Shown here piece after piece: positions 10,930 through 22,049 of a DNA stretch of 35,480 nucleotides. Position 1 is the stretch's first letter, and every line of letters starts with the position of its first letter. The notes under the pieces are model-generated. The model saw nothing but the letters and a program-made list of their open reading frames with translations. It was not told the origin of the DNA and searched no databases. The position numbers were made by a program, and so were the translations under genes. The DNA is from Utricularia gibba. Lineage: Eukaryota > Streptophyta > Magnoliopsida > Lamiales > Lentibulariaceae. The stretch covers positions 1-35,480 of the forward strand of contig NEEC01000152.1 in assembly GCA_002189035.1 (NCBI GenBank). Direction: 5' to 3'.

Positions 10930-13325
10930 CTTTTGTCCTCATGAGCCATAAAGAATCGCGGGCCCGGACCAAGTTCCTAGCGAGACTGGCCGCCACAAAA
11001 CGAGAAGCTGTTCCTTGAAAAACCATGTAGGCAACACCGAAAACCGAACGTTAATAAATACATCACTTTCTTTGCCGGGCTACAACTTACTTTGGGCCAA
11101 GGCCTAAGCTGATCTTTTTCCGGTTCCAAGTGCCCAAAGACCGCCTCTCAAGTATAAAGTAAGTTGTTGAAAAAATCATGTGGGGTGCACGTGACATCAT
11201 AATTTAAACAAATGGATCATTTTTTTAATCGATTTGCATCCAGTTGACCTCATGAGCCATACAGAATCGGGGTCAAGGACCAAGTTCCCAGCGAGACTGG
11301 CCGCCACAAAACGAGAAGCGGTTCCTTGAAAAACCATGTAGGCAGCCCCGAAAACCGAACGATAATAAATACATCACTTTATTTGCCGGACTACAACTAA
11401 CTCTCGGGCAAGCCAAACTTACCTTTGTCCCGTTCCAGGTGCACCCAAAGACCGCCTGCTCAAGTATAAAGTAAGTTGTTGAAAAAATCATGTGGGGTGC
11501 ACGTGATATCGCAATTTAAACAAATGCAACATTGTTATTCATCGATTTGCATCCTTTTGTCCTCATGAGCCATAAAGAATCGCGGGCCCGGACCAAGTTC
11601 CTAGCGAGACTGGCCGCCACAAAACGAGAAGCTGTTCCTTGAAAAACCATGTAGGCAACACCGAAAACCGAACGTTAATAAATACATCACTTTCTTTGCC
11701 GGGCTACAACTTACTTTGGGCCAAGGCCTAAGCTGATCTTTTTCCGGTTCCAAGTGCCCCAAAGACCGCCTTCTCAGTATAAAGTATGTTGTTAAAAAAA
11801 TCATGTGGGGTGCACGTGACATCGTAATTTAAACAAATGGATCATTTTTTTTAATCGATTTGCATCCAGTTGACCTCATGAGCCATACAGAATCGGGGTC
11901 AAGGACCAAGTTCCCAGCGAGACTGGCCGCCACAAACGAGAAGCGGTTCCTTGAAAAACCATGTAGGCAGCCCCCGAAAACCGAACGATAATAAATACAT
12001 CACTTTATTTGCCGGACTACAACTAACTCGGTGCAAGCCAAACCTTACCTTTGTCCCGTTCCAGGTGCACCCAAAGACCGCCTGCTCAAGTATAAAGTAA
12101 GTTGTTGAAAAAATCATGTGGGGTGCACGTGATATCGCAATTTAAACAAATGCAACATTGTATTCATCGATTTGCATCCTTTTGTCCTCATGAGCCATAA
12201 AGAATCGCGGGCCCGGACCAAGTTCCTAGCGAGACTGGCCGCCACAAAACGAGAAGCTGTTCCTTGAAAAACCATGTAGGCAACACCGAAAACCGAACGT
12301 TAATAAATACATCACTTTCTTTGCCGGGCTACAACTTACTTTGGGCCAAGGCCTAAGCTGATCTTTTTCCGGTTCCAAGTGCACCCAAAGACCGCCTTCT
12401 CAAGTATAAAGTAAGTTGTTGAAAAAATCATGTGGGGTGCACGTGACATCATAATTTAAACAAATGGATCATTTTTTTTAATCGATTTGCATCCAGTTGA
12501 CCTCATGAGCCATACAGAATCGGGGTCAAGGACCAAGTTCCCAGCGAGACTGGCCGCCACAAAACGAGAAGCGGTTCCTTGAAAAACCATGTAGGCAGCC
12601 CCCGAAAACCGAACGATAATAAATACATCACTTTATTTGCCGGACTACAACTAACTCTCGTGCAAGCCAAACCTTACCTTTGTCCCGTTCCAGGTGCACC
12701 CAAAGACCGCCTGCTCAAGTATAAAGTAAGTTGTTGAAAAAATCATGTGGGGTGCACGTGATATCGCAATTTAAACAAATGCAACATTGTATTCATCGAT
12801 TTGCATCCTTTTGTCCTCATGAGCCATAAAGAATCGCGGGCCCGGACCAAGTTCCTAGCGAGACTGGCCGCCACAAAACGAGAAGCTGTTCCTTGAAAAA
12901 CCATGTAGGCAACACCGAAAACCGAACGTTAATAAATACATCACTTTCTTTGCCGGGCTACAACTTACTTTGGGCCAAGGCCTAAGCTGATCTTTTTCCG
13001 GTTCCAAGTGCACCCAAAGACCGCCTTCTCAAGTATAAAGTAAGTTGTTGAAAAAATCATGTGGGGTGCACGTGACATCATAATTTAAACAAATGGATCA
13101 TTTTTTTTAATCGATTTGCATCCAGTTGACCTCATGAGCCATACAGAATCGGGGTCAAGGACCAAGTTCCCAGCGAGACTGGCCGCCACAAAACGAGAAG
13201 CGGTTCCTTGAAAAACCATGTAGGCAGCCCCCGAAAACCGAACGATAATAAATACATCACTTTATTTGCCGGACTACAACTAACTCGGTGCAAGCCAAAC
13301 CTTACCTTTGTCCCGTTCCAGGTGC
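10930..13325 (+). repeat. Regular A/B block
   Basis: Starts are B 10930, A 11241, B 11554, A 11867, B 12179, A 12494, B 12808 and A 13123, with spacings of 311-315 bp. This is one of the cleaner stretches. The B at 11554 carries part of the third tail variant (AAAGTATGTTGTTAAA and GACATCGTAATTT). The last A breaks at GGTGCA near 13326. Confidence 0.94.
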
Positions 13326-14328
13326 AAATAAGTATAAAGTAAGTTGTTGAAAAAATCATCACTTTATTTAAACAAATGCCGGACTAAAAACCATGTAGGC
13401 TAACATCACTCGGGCAAGCCAAACCTTACCTTTGTCCCGTTCCAGGTGCACCCAAAGACCGCCTGCTCAAGTATAAAGTAAGTTGTTGAAAAAATCATGT
13501 GGGGTGCACGTGATATCGCAATTTAAACAAATGCAACATTGTATTCATCGATTTGCATCCTTTTGTCCTCATGAGCCATAAAGAATCGCGGACCAAGTTC
13601 CCGGACCACAGTGTTCCTAGTAGGCAACACCGAAAACCGAACGTTAATAAATACATCACTTTCTTTGCCGGGCTACAACTTACTTTGGGCCAAGGCCTAA
13701 GCTGATCTTTTTCCGGTTCCAAGTTTCTCGTATAAAGTAAGTCATGTGGGGTGCACGTGACATCATAATTTAAACAAATGGATCATTTTTTTTAATCGAT
13801 TTGCATCCAGTTGACCTCATGAGATACAGAATCGGGGTCAAGGACCAAGTTCCCAGCGAGACTGGCCGCCACAAACGAGAAGCGGTCATGTGGGGTGCAC
13901 GTGATATCGCAAGCGGGCCCGGACCAAGTTCCTATGGCCGCCACAAAACGAGAAGCTGTTCCTTGAAAAACCATGTAGGCAACACCGAAAACCGAACGTT
14001 AATAAATACATCACTTTCTTTGCCGGGCTACAACTAGGTATGACATGTGGAATCGGGGTCAAGGACCAAGTTCCCAGCGAGACTGTTAATGTTACATCAC
14101 TTTCTAAACTTCATGTAGCTACTCAAGTATAAAGTAAGTTGTTGAAAAAATCATGTGGGGTGCACGTGATACTTTGGGCCATGAGGCCTAAGACTGATCT
14201 TTTTGCACAGCCAAGTGCCTTAAAGACCGCCTTCTCAAGTATAAAGTAAGTTGTTGAAAAAATCATGTGGGGTGCACGTGACATCATAATTTAAACAAAT
14301 GGATCATTTTTTTTAATCGATTTGCATC
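13326..14328 (+). repeat. Rearranged zone 2
   Basis: The A begun at 13123 is extended to 437 bp because a shuffled copy of its tail and middle (about 13327-13410) precedes a second run of GGGCAAGCCAAACC to the normal tail. The B at 13560 has lost about 65 bp after AATCGCGGACC. The A at 13808 jumps at AAGCGG to a tail fragment and then into B at GCGGGCCCGGACC (about 13914). From 14036 to 14200 short pieces of A and B are interleaved, with two AAGTATAAAGTAAG tails 114 bp apart. Confidence 0.75.
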
Positions 14329-15707
14329 CAGTTGACCTCATGAGCCATACAGAATCGGGGTCAAGGACCAAGTTCCCAGCGAGACTGGCCGCCACAAAAC
14401 GAGAAGCGGTTCCTTGAAAAACCATGTAGGCAGCCCCGAAAACCGAACGATAATAAATACATCACTTTATTTGCCGGACTACAACTAACTCTCGGTGCAA
14501 GCCAAACCTTACCTTTGTCCCGTTCCAGGTGCACCCAAAGACCGCCTGCTCAAGTATAAAGTAAGTGTTGAAAAAATCATGTGGGGTGCACGTGATATCG
14601 CAATTTAAACAAATGCAACATTGTATTCATCGATTTGCATCCTTTTGTCCTCATGAGCCATAAAGAATCGCGGGCCCGGACCAAGTTCCTAGCGAGACTG
14701 GCCGCCACAAAACGAGAAGCTGTTCCTTGAAAAACCATGTAGGCAACACCGAAAACCGAACGTTAATAAATACATCACTTTCTTTGCCGGGCTACAACTT
14801 ACTTTGGGCCAAGGCCTAAGCTGATCTTTTTCCGGTTCCAAGTGCACCCAAGACCGCCTTCTCACATGTGGGGTGCACGTGACATCATAATTTAAACAAA
14901 TGATCATTTTTTTAATCGATTTGCATCCAGTTGACCTCATGAGCCATACAGAATCGGGGTCAAGGACCAAGTTCCCAGCGAGACTGGCCGCCACAAACGA
15001 GAAGCGGTTCCTTGAAAAACCATGTAGGCAGCCCCCGAAAACCGAACGATAATAAATACATCACTTTATTTGCCGGACTACAACTAACTCTCGTGCAAGC
15101 CAAACCTTACCTTTGTCCCGTTCCAGGTGCACCCAAAGACCGCCTGCTCAAGTATAAAGTAAGTTGTTGAAAAAATCATGTGGGGTGCACGTGATATCGC
15201 AATTTAAACAAATGCAACATTGTATTCATCGATTTGCATCCTTTTGTCCTCATGAGCCATAAAGAATCGCGGGCCCGGACCAAGTTCCTAGCGAGACTGG
15301 CCGCCACAAAACGAGAAGCTGTTCCTTGAAAAACCATGTAGGCAACACCGAAAACCGAACGTTAATAAATACATCACTTTCTTTGCCGGGCTACAACTTA
15401 CTTTGGGCCAAGGCCTAAGCTGATCTTTTTCCGGTTCCAAGTGCGACCGGTATAAAGTAAGTTGTTAAAAAATCATGTGGGGTGCACGTGACATCATAAT
15501 TTAAACAAATGGATCATTTTTTTTAATCGATTTGCATCCAGTTGACCTCATGAGCCATACAGAATCGGGGTCAAGGACCAAGTTCCCAGCGAGACTGGCC
15601 GCCACAAAACGAGAAGCGGTTCCTTGAAAAACCATGTAGGCAGCCCCCGAAAACCGAACGATAATAAATACATCACTTTATTTGCCGGACTACAACTACT
15701 TTGGCCA
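14329..15707 (+). repeat. Regular A/B block
   Basis: Starts are A 14329, B 14642, A 14928, B 15241 and A 15539, with spacings of 313, 286, 313 and 298 bp. The B units at 14642 and 15241 are shortened near their tails. The A at 15539 is only 238 bp because its middle is lost after ACAACTACTTTGGCC. Confidence 0.92.
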
Positions 15708-16574
15708 AGTCCCGTAACCTGACAACGTGATATCGCAATTTAAACAAATGCAACATTGTATTCATCGATTTGCATCCTTTTGTCCTCATGAGCCATAAAG
15801 AATCGCGGCCTTCCTGCAGAGTGTGATCATTAAGAGTACTGAAAAAGATCTCATGTCATGTGGGGTGCACGTGACATCATAATTTAAACAAATGCATCAT
15901 TTTTTTTAATCGATTTGCATCCAGTTGACCTCATGAGCCATACAGAATCGGGGTCAAGGACCAAGTTCCCAGCGAGACTGGCCGCCACAAACGAGAAGCG
16001 GTTCCTTGAAAAACCATGTAGGCAGCCCCCGAAAACCGAACGATAATAAATACATCACTTTATTTGCCGGACAACTAACTTCCTAGCGAGACTGGCCGCC
16101 ACAAAACGAGAAGCTGTTCCTTGAAAAACCATGTAGGCAACACCGAAAACCGAACGTTAATAAATACATCACTTTCTTTGCCGGGCTACAACTTACTTTG
16201 GGCCAAGGCCTAAGCTGACCAGGTGCACCCAAAGACCGCCTGCTCAAGTATAAAGTAAGTTGTTGAAAAAAATCATGTGGGGTGCACGTGATATCATGTG
16301 GGGTGCACGTGATTTAAACAAATGCAACATTGTATTCATCGATTTGCATCCTTTTGTCCTCATGAGCCATAAAGAATCGCGGGCCCGGACCAAGTTCCTA
16401 GCGAGACTGGCCGCCACAAAACGAGAAGCTGTTCCTTGAAAAACCATGTAGGCAACACCGAAAACCGAACGTTAATAAATACATCACTTTCTTTGCCGGG
16501 CTACAACTTACTTTGGGCCAAGGCCTAAGCTGATCTTTTTCCGGTTCCAAGTGCACCCAAAGACCGCCTTCTCA
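15708..16574 (+). repeat. Rearranged zone 3a: fragments and an A-to-B chimera
   Basis: A B head at 15777 breaks after about 33 bp into roughly 50 bp of poorly placed sequence (CTGCAGAGTGTGATCATT region) and a tail. The A at 15922 breaks near 16078 (ACAACTAAC) and continues as B at TTCCTAGCGAG, then reverts to an A tail near 16218. A repeated ATCATGTGGGGTGCACGTGA occurs twice about 22 bp apart near 16272 and 16294. A normal B begins at 16351. Confidence 0.75.
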
Positions 16575-16885
16575 ATCCAACATCCGGATTGATTTGCAAG
16601 TTGAATCCCAGAATCGGGGTCAAGGACCAAGTTCCTTGACATGTAGTAATAAAGTAAGAAGCTTACCTTTGAAAAAGACCATCATGTGGGGTGCACGTGA
16701 CGCATCCAACATTGTATGACAATGAGCCATAAATATCATTTTCCTTTTTGCCGGACTTACAAGAAGCCTTGGGTTAAGTACCTTGAGCCATGTGAGGGGG
16801 TCATTCCTGACATCAAGTAAGCCCCGAAAACCGAACGATAATTAAGTTGCCGGACTCAAAAAATGCAAGATGCATCACGTGATAC
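16575..16885 (+). repeat. Rearranged zone 3b: most shredded satellite segment
   Basis: About 310 bases made of short satellite scraps in non-standard order: CAGAATCGGGGTCAAGGACC, then ATCATGTGGGGTGCACGTGA, CCAACATTGTAT, ATGAGCCATAAA and CCCCGAAAACCGAACGATAA, joined by sequence I cannot place. The length is close to one monomer, and ordinary array flanks it on both sides. It could be a decayed monomer or a failed consensus over misaligned reads. Confidence 0.65.
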
Positions 16886-19800
16886 CCTCATGAGCCATAC
16901 AGAATCGGGGTCAAGGACCAAGTTCCCAGCGAGACTGGCCGCCACAAAACGAGAAGCGGTTCCTTGAAAAACCATGTAGGCAGCCCCCGAAAACCGAACG
17001 ATAATAAATACATCACTTTATTTGCCGGACTACAACTAACTCTGCAAGCCAAACCTTACCTTTGTCCGTTCCAGGTGCACCCAAAGACCGCCTGCTCAAG
17101 TATAAAGTAAGTTGTTGAAAAAATCATGTGGGGTGCACGTGATATCGCAATTTAAACAAATGCAACATTGTATTCATCGATTTGCATCCTTTTGTCCTCA
17201 TGAGCCATAAAGAATCGCGGGCCCGGACCAAGTTCCTAGCGAGACTGGCCGCCACAAAACGAGAAGCTGTTCCTTGAAAAACCATGTAGGCAACACCGAA
17301 AACCGAACGTTAATAAATACATCACTTTCTTTGCCGGGCTACAACTTACTTTGGGCCAAGGCCTAAGCTGATCTTTTTCCGGTTCCAAGTGCACCCAAAG
17401 ACCGCCTTCTCAAGTATAAAGTAAGTTGTTGAAAAAATCATGTGGGGTGCACGTGACATCATAATTTAAACAAATGGATCATTTTTTTTAATCGATTTGC
17501 ATCCAGTTGACCTCATGAGCCATACAGAATCGGGGTCAAGGACCAAGTTCCCAGCGAGACTGGCCGCCAAAACGAGAAGCGGTTCCTTGAAAAACCATGT
17601 AGGCAGCCCCCGAAAACCGAACGATAATAAATACATCACTTTATTTGCCGGACTACAACTAAAAGCCAAACCTTACCTTTGTGTTCCAGGTGCACCCAAA
17701 GACCGCCTCCTCAAGTATAAAGTAAGTTGTTGAAAAAATCATGTGGGGTGCACGTGATATCGCAATTTAAACAAATGCAACATTGTATTCATCGATTTGC
17801 ATCCTTTTGTCCTCATGAGCCATAAAGAATCGCGGGCGGACCAAGTTCCTAGCGAGACTGGCCGCCACAAAACGAGAAGCTGTTCCTTGAAAAACCATGT
17901 AGGCAACACCGAAAACCGAACGATAATAAATACATCACTTTATTTGCCGGAGGGCCAAACCTTAAAGTGCACCCAAAGACCGCCTGCTCAAGTATAAAGT
18001 AAGTTGTTGAAAAAATCATGTGGGGTGCACGTGATATCGCAATTTAAACAAATGCAACATTGTATTCATCGATTTGCATCCTTTTGTCCTCATGAGCCAT
18101 AAAGAATCGCGGGCCCGGACCAAGTTCCTAGCGAGACTGGCCGCCACAAAACGAGAAGCTGTTCCTTGAAAAACCATGTAGGCAACACCGAAAACCGAAC
18201 GTTAATAAATACATCACTTTCTTTGCCGGGCTACAACTTACTTTGGGCCAAGGCCTAAGCTGATCTTTTTCCGGTTCCAAGTGCACCCAAAGACCGCCTT
18301 CTCAAGTATAAAGTAAGTTGTTGAAAAAAATCATGTGGGGTGCACGTGACATCTAATTTAAACAAATGGATCATTTTTTTAATCGATTTGCATCCAGTTG
18401 ACCTCATGAGCCATACAGAATCGGGGTCAAGGACCAAGTTCCCAGCGAGACTGGCCGCCACAAAACGAGAAGCGGTTCCTTGAAAAACCATGTAGGCAGC
18501 CCCAAAACCGAACGATAATAAATACATCACTTTATTTGCCGGACTACAACTAACTGGGCAAGCCTGCACCTTTTTCCCGTTCCAAGTGCACCCAAGACCG
18601 CCTCCTCATTATAAAGTAAGTTGTTAAAAAAATCATGTGGGGTGCACGTGATATCGCAATTTAAACAAATGCAACATTTTTTTCATCGATTTGCATCCTT
18701 TTGTCCTCATGAGCCATAAAGAATCGCGGGCCCGGACCAAGTTCCTAGCGAGACTGGCCGCCACAAAACGAGAAGCTGTTCCTTGAAAAACCATGTAGGC
18801 AACACCGAAAACCGAACGTTAATAAATACATCACTTTCTTTGCCGGGCTACAACTTACTTTGGGCCAAGGCCTAAGCTGATCTTTTTCCGGTTCCAAGTG
18901 CCCCCAAGACCGCCTTCTCAAGTATAAAGTAAGTTGTTAAAAAAATCATGTGGGGTGCACGTGACATCATAATTTAAACAAATGGATCATTTTTTTTAAT
19001 CGATTTGCATCCAGTTGACCTCATGAGCCATACAGAATCGGGGTCAAGGACCAAGTTCCCAGCGAGACTGGCCGCCACAAACGAGAAGCGGTTCCTTGAA
19101 AAACCATGTAGGCAGCCCCGAAAACCGAACGATAATAAATACATCACTTTATTTGCCGGACTACAACTAACTCTTGCAAGCCAAACCTTACCTTTGTCCC
19201 GTTCCAGTGCACCCAAAGACCGCCTTCTCAAGTATAAAGTAAGTTGTTGAAAAAATCATGTGGGGTGCACGTGATATCGCAATTTAAACAAATGCAACAT
19301 TGTATTCATCGATTTGCATCCTTTTGTCCTCATGAGCCATAAAGAATCGCGGCCCGGACCAAGTTCCTAGCGAGACTGGCCGCCACAAAACGAGAAGCTG
19401 TTCCTTGAAAAACCATGTAGGCAACACCGAAAACCGAACGTTAATAAATACATCACTTTCTTTGCCGGGCTACAACTTACTTTGGGCCAAGGCCTAAGCT
19501 GATCTTTTTCCGGTTCCAAGTGCACCCAAAGACCGCCTTCTCAAGTATAAAGTAAGTTGTTGAAAAAATCATGTGGGGTGCACGTGACATATAATTTAAA
19601 CAAATGGATCATCGATTTGCATCCATTGACCTCATGAGCCATAAGAATCGGGGTGGACCAAGTTCCTAGCGAGACTGGCCGCCACAAAACGAGAAGCGTT
19701 CCTTGAAAAACCATGTAGGCAGGAAAACCGAACGTAATAAATACATCACTTTCTTTGCCGGGCTACAACTTACTTTGGGCCAAGGCCTAAGCTGATTTTT

Positions 19801-20843
19801 CCGGTCCAAGTGCCCCCAAGACCGCCTCCTCAAGTATAAAGTAAGTTGTTAAAAAAATCATGTGGGGTGCACGTGACATCATAATTTAAACAAATGCATC
19901 ATTTTTTTTAATCGATTTGCATCCAGTTGACCTCATGAGCCATACAGAATCGGGGTCAAGGACCAAGTTCCCAGCGAGACTGGCCGCCACAAAACGAGAA
20001 GCGGTTTCCTTGAAAAACCATGTAGGCAGCCCCCGAAAACCGAACGATAATAAATACATCACTTTATTTGCCGGACTACAACTAACTCTCGGTGCAAGCC
20101 AAACCTTACCTTTGTCCCGTTCCAGGTGCACCCAAAGACCGCCTGCTCAAGTATAAAGTAAGTTGTTGAAAAAATCATGTGGGGTGCACGTGATATCGCA
20201 ATTTAAACAAATGCAACATTGTATTCATCGATTTGCATCCTTTTGTCCTCATGAGCCATAAAGAATCGCGGGCCCGGACCAAGTTCCTAGCGAGACTGGC
20301 CGCCACAAAACGAGAAGCTGTTCCTTGAAAAACCATGTAGGCAACACCGAAAACCGAACGTTAATAAATACATCACTTTCTTTGCCGGGCTACAACTTAC
20401 TTTGGGCCAAGGCCTAAGCTGATCTTTTTCCGGTTCCAAGTGCACCCAAAGACCGCCTTCTCAAGTATAAAGTAAGTTGTTGAAAAAATCATGTGGGGTG
20501 CACGTGACATCATAATTTAAACAAATGGATCATTTTTTTTAATCGATTTGCATCCAGTTGACCTCATGAGCCATACAGAATCGGGGTCAAGGACCAAGTT
20601 CCCAGCGAGACTGGCCGCCACAAAACGAGAAGCGGTTCCTTGAAAAACCATGTAGGCAGCCCCCGAAAACCGAACGATAATAAATACATCACTTTATTTG
20701 CCGGACTACAACTAACTCTCAAGGCAAGCTGACCTTTTCCGTCCAGTGCACCCAAGACCGCCTCCTCAAGTATAAAGTAAGTTGTTAAAAAAAATCATGT
20801 GGTGCACGTGATATCGCAATTTAAACAAATGCAGATTTGCATC
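16886..20843 (+). repeat. Long A/B block with two chimeric monomers
   Basis: Starts are A about 16886, B 17189, A 17504, B/A chimera 17804, B 18081, A 18395, B 18698, A 19012, B 19321, hybrid 19624, A 19924, B 20240 and A 20555. The unit at 17804 (277 bp) has a B head and an A body and tail. The unit at 19624 (300 bp) has a mixed head (CATTGACCTC), a B-like body and a GACATCATAA tail, so it is followed by A without a normal B. Confidence 0.93.
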
Positions 20844-21465
20844 CTTTGTCCTCATGAGCCATAAAGAATCGCGGGCCCGGACCAAGTTCCTAGCGAGACT
20901 GGCCGCCACAAAACGAGAAGCTGTTCCTTGAAAAACCATGTAGGCAACACCGAAAACCGAACGTTAATAAATACATCACTTTCTTTGCCGGGCTACAACT
21001 TACTTTGGGCCAAGGCCTAAGCTGATCTTTTTCCGGTTCCAAGTGCACCCAAAGACCGCCTTCTCAAGTATAAAGTAAGTTGTTGAAAAATCATGTGGGG
21101 TGCACGTGACATCATAATTTAAACAAATGGATCATTTTTTTTAATCGATTTGCATCCAGTTGACCTCATGAGCCATACAGAATCGGGGTCAAGGACCAAG
21201 TTCCCAGCGAGACTGGCCGCCACAAAACGAGAAGCGGTTCCTTGAAAAACCATGTAGGCAGCCCCGAAAACCGAACGATAATAAATACATCACTTTATTT
21301 GCCGGACTACAACTAACTTTGGGCAAGCCAAACCTTACCTTTTCCGTTCCAGTGCACCCAAAGACCGCCTGCTCAAGTATAAAGTAAGTTGTTGAAAAAA
21401 TCATGTGGGGTGCACGTGATATCGCAATTTAAACAAATGCAACATTGTATTCATCGATTTGCATC
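20844..21465 (+). repeat. A/B pair leading into the homogenised core
   Basis: B 20844 (313 bp) and A 21157 (309 bp). The A unit has CTTTGGGCAAGCC in place of CTCTCGGTGCAAGCC, a B-like feature within an otherwise A monomer. Confidence 0.93.
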
Positions 21466-21865
21466 CTTTTGTCCTCATGAGCCATAAAGAATCGCGGGCC
21501 CGGACCAAGTTCCTAGCGAGACTGGCCGCCACAAAACGAGAAGCTGTTCCTTGAAAAACCATGTAGGCAACACCGAAAACCGAACGTTAATAAATACATC
21601 ACTTTCTTTGCCGGGCTACAACTTACTTTGGGCCAAGGCCTAAGCTGATCTTTTTCCGGTTCCAAGTGCACCCAAAGACCGCCTTCTCAAGTATAAAGTA
21701 AGTTGTTGAAAAAATCATGTGGGGTGCACGTGACATCATAATTTAAACAAATGGATCATTTTTTTTAATCGATTTGCATCCAGTTGACCTCATGAGCCAT
21801 ACAGAATCGGGGTCAAGGACCAAGTTCCCAGCGAGACTGGCCGCCACAAAACGAGAAGCGGTTCC

Positions 21866-22021
21866 TTGAAAAACCATGTAGGCAGCCCCCGAAAACCGAA
21901 CGATAATAAATACATCACTTTATTTGCCGGACTACAACTAACTCTCGGTGCAAGCCAAACCTTACCTTTGTCCCGTTCCAGGTGCACCCAAAGACCGCCT
22001 GCTCAAGTATAAAGTAAGTTG
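21866..22021 (+). repeat. Half-monomer subunit 1 (about 157 bp), reference copy
   Basis: The subunit is drawn from the anchor TTGAAAAACCATGTAGG to the base before its related copy TTGAAAAAATCATGTGGG at 22022. The 57 bases beginning at the CCATGTAGG part align without gaps to those beginning at TCATGTGGG in subunit 2, with 33 of 57 identical (58%) by hand count, well above chance for this composition. Weaker similarity continues in register beyond this, for example CAAGCCAAAC against TGAGCCATAC. The boundary is arbitrary because the true duplication edge cannot be located. I infer that the 315-bp monomer arose as a dimer of a nucleosome-sized unit. Confidence 0.72.
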
Positions 22022-22049
22022 TTGAAAAAATCATGTGGGGTGCACGTGA
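21982..22049 (+). repeat. Most conserved block of the monomer (positions 202-269)
   Basis: Across these 68 bases the A and B consensus differ at one position (GCCTGCTC against GCCTTCTC), while the 49 bases at 21939-21987 just upstream, which overlap it by six, hold about 14 differences. The block holds two GTGCAC palindromes, a TATAAAG string, an A-run in TTGAAAAAATC, and CACGTG. Local conservation between diverged monomer types often marks a protein-binding or nucleosome-positioning segment; that reading is inference. Gene conversion tracts could give the same picture. Confidence 0.7.

Noticed and set aside
21921-21940. CENP-B box (NTTCGNNNNANNCGGGN) near the CCGG/CCGGGC segment or at the B-specific CGCGGGCCC
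   Set aside because: Aligning the CGGG core leaves the required TTCG at the wrong spacing in both monomers; no match to the full consensus was found.
21790-21987. Recurring 60-110 codon open frames on both strands, for example an identical 65-codon antisense frame here and at 22420-22617
   Set aside because: They recur because the DNA repeats, and they change length or frame whenever a 1-bp loss occurs. None exceeds about one monomer, none carries a recognisable domain, and copies are not conserved at codon level.
22011-22017. TATAAAG string in each monomer as a promoter
   Set aside because: A 7-base AT-rich match has no supporting initiator, terminator or transcript evidence. Satellite transcription is possible but not shown by sequence.
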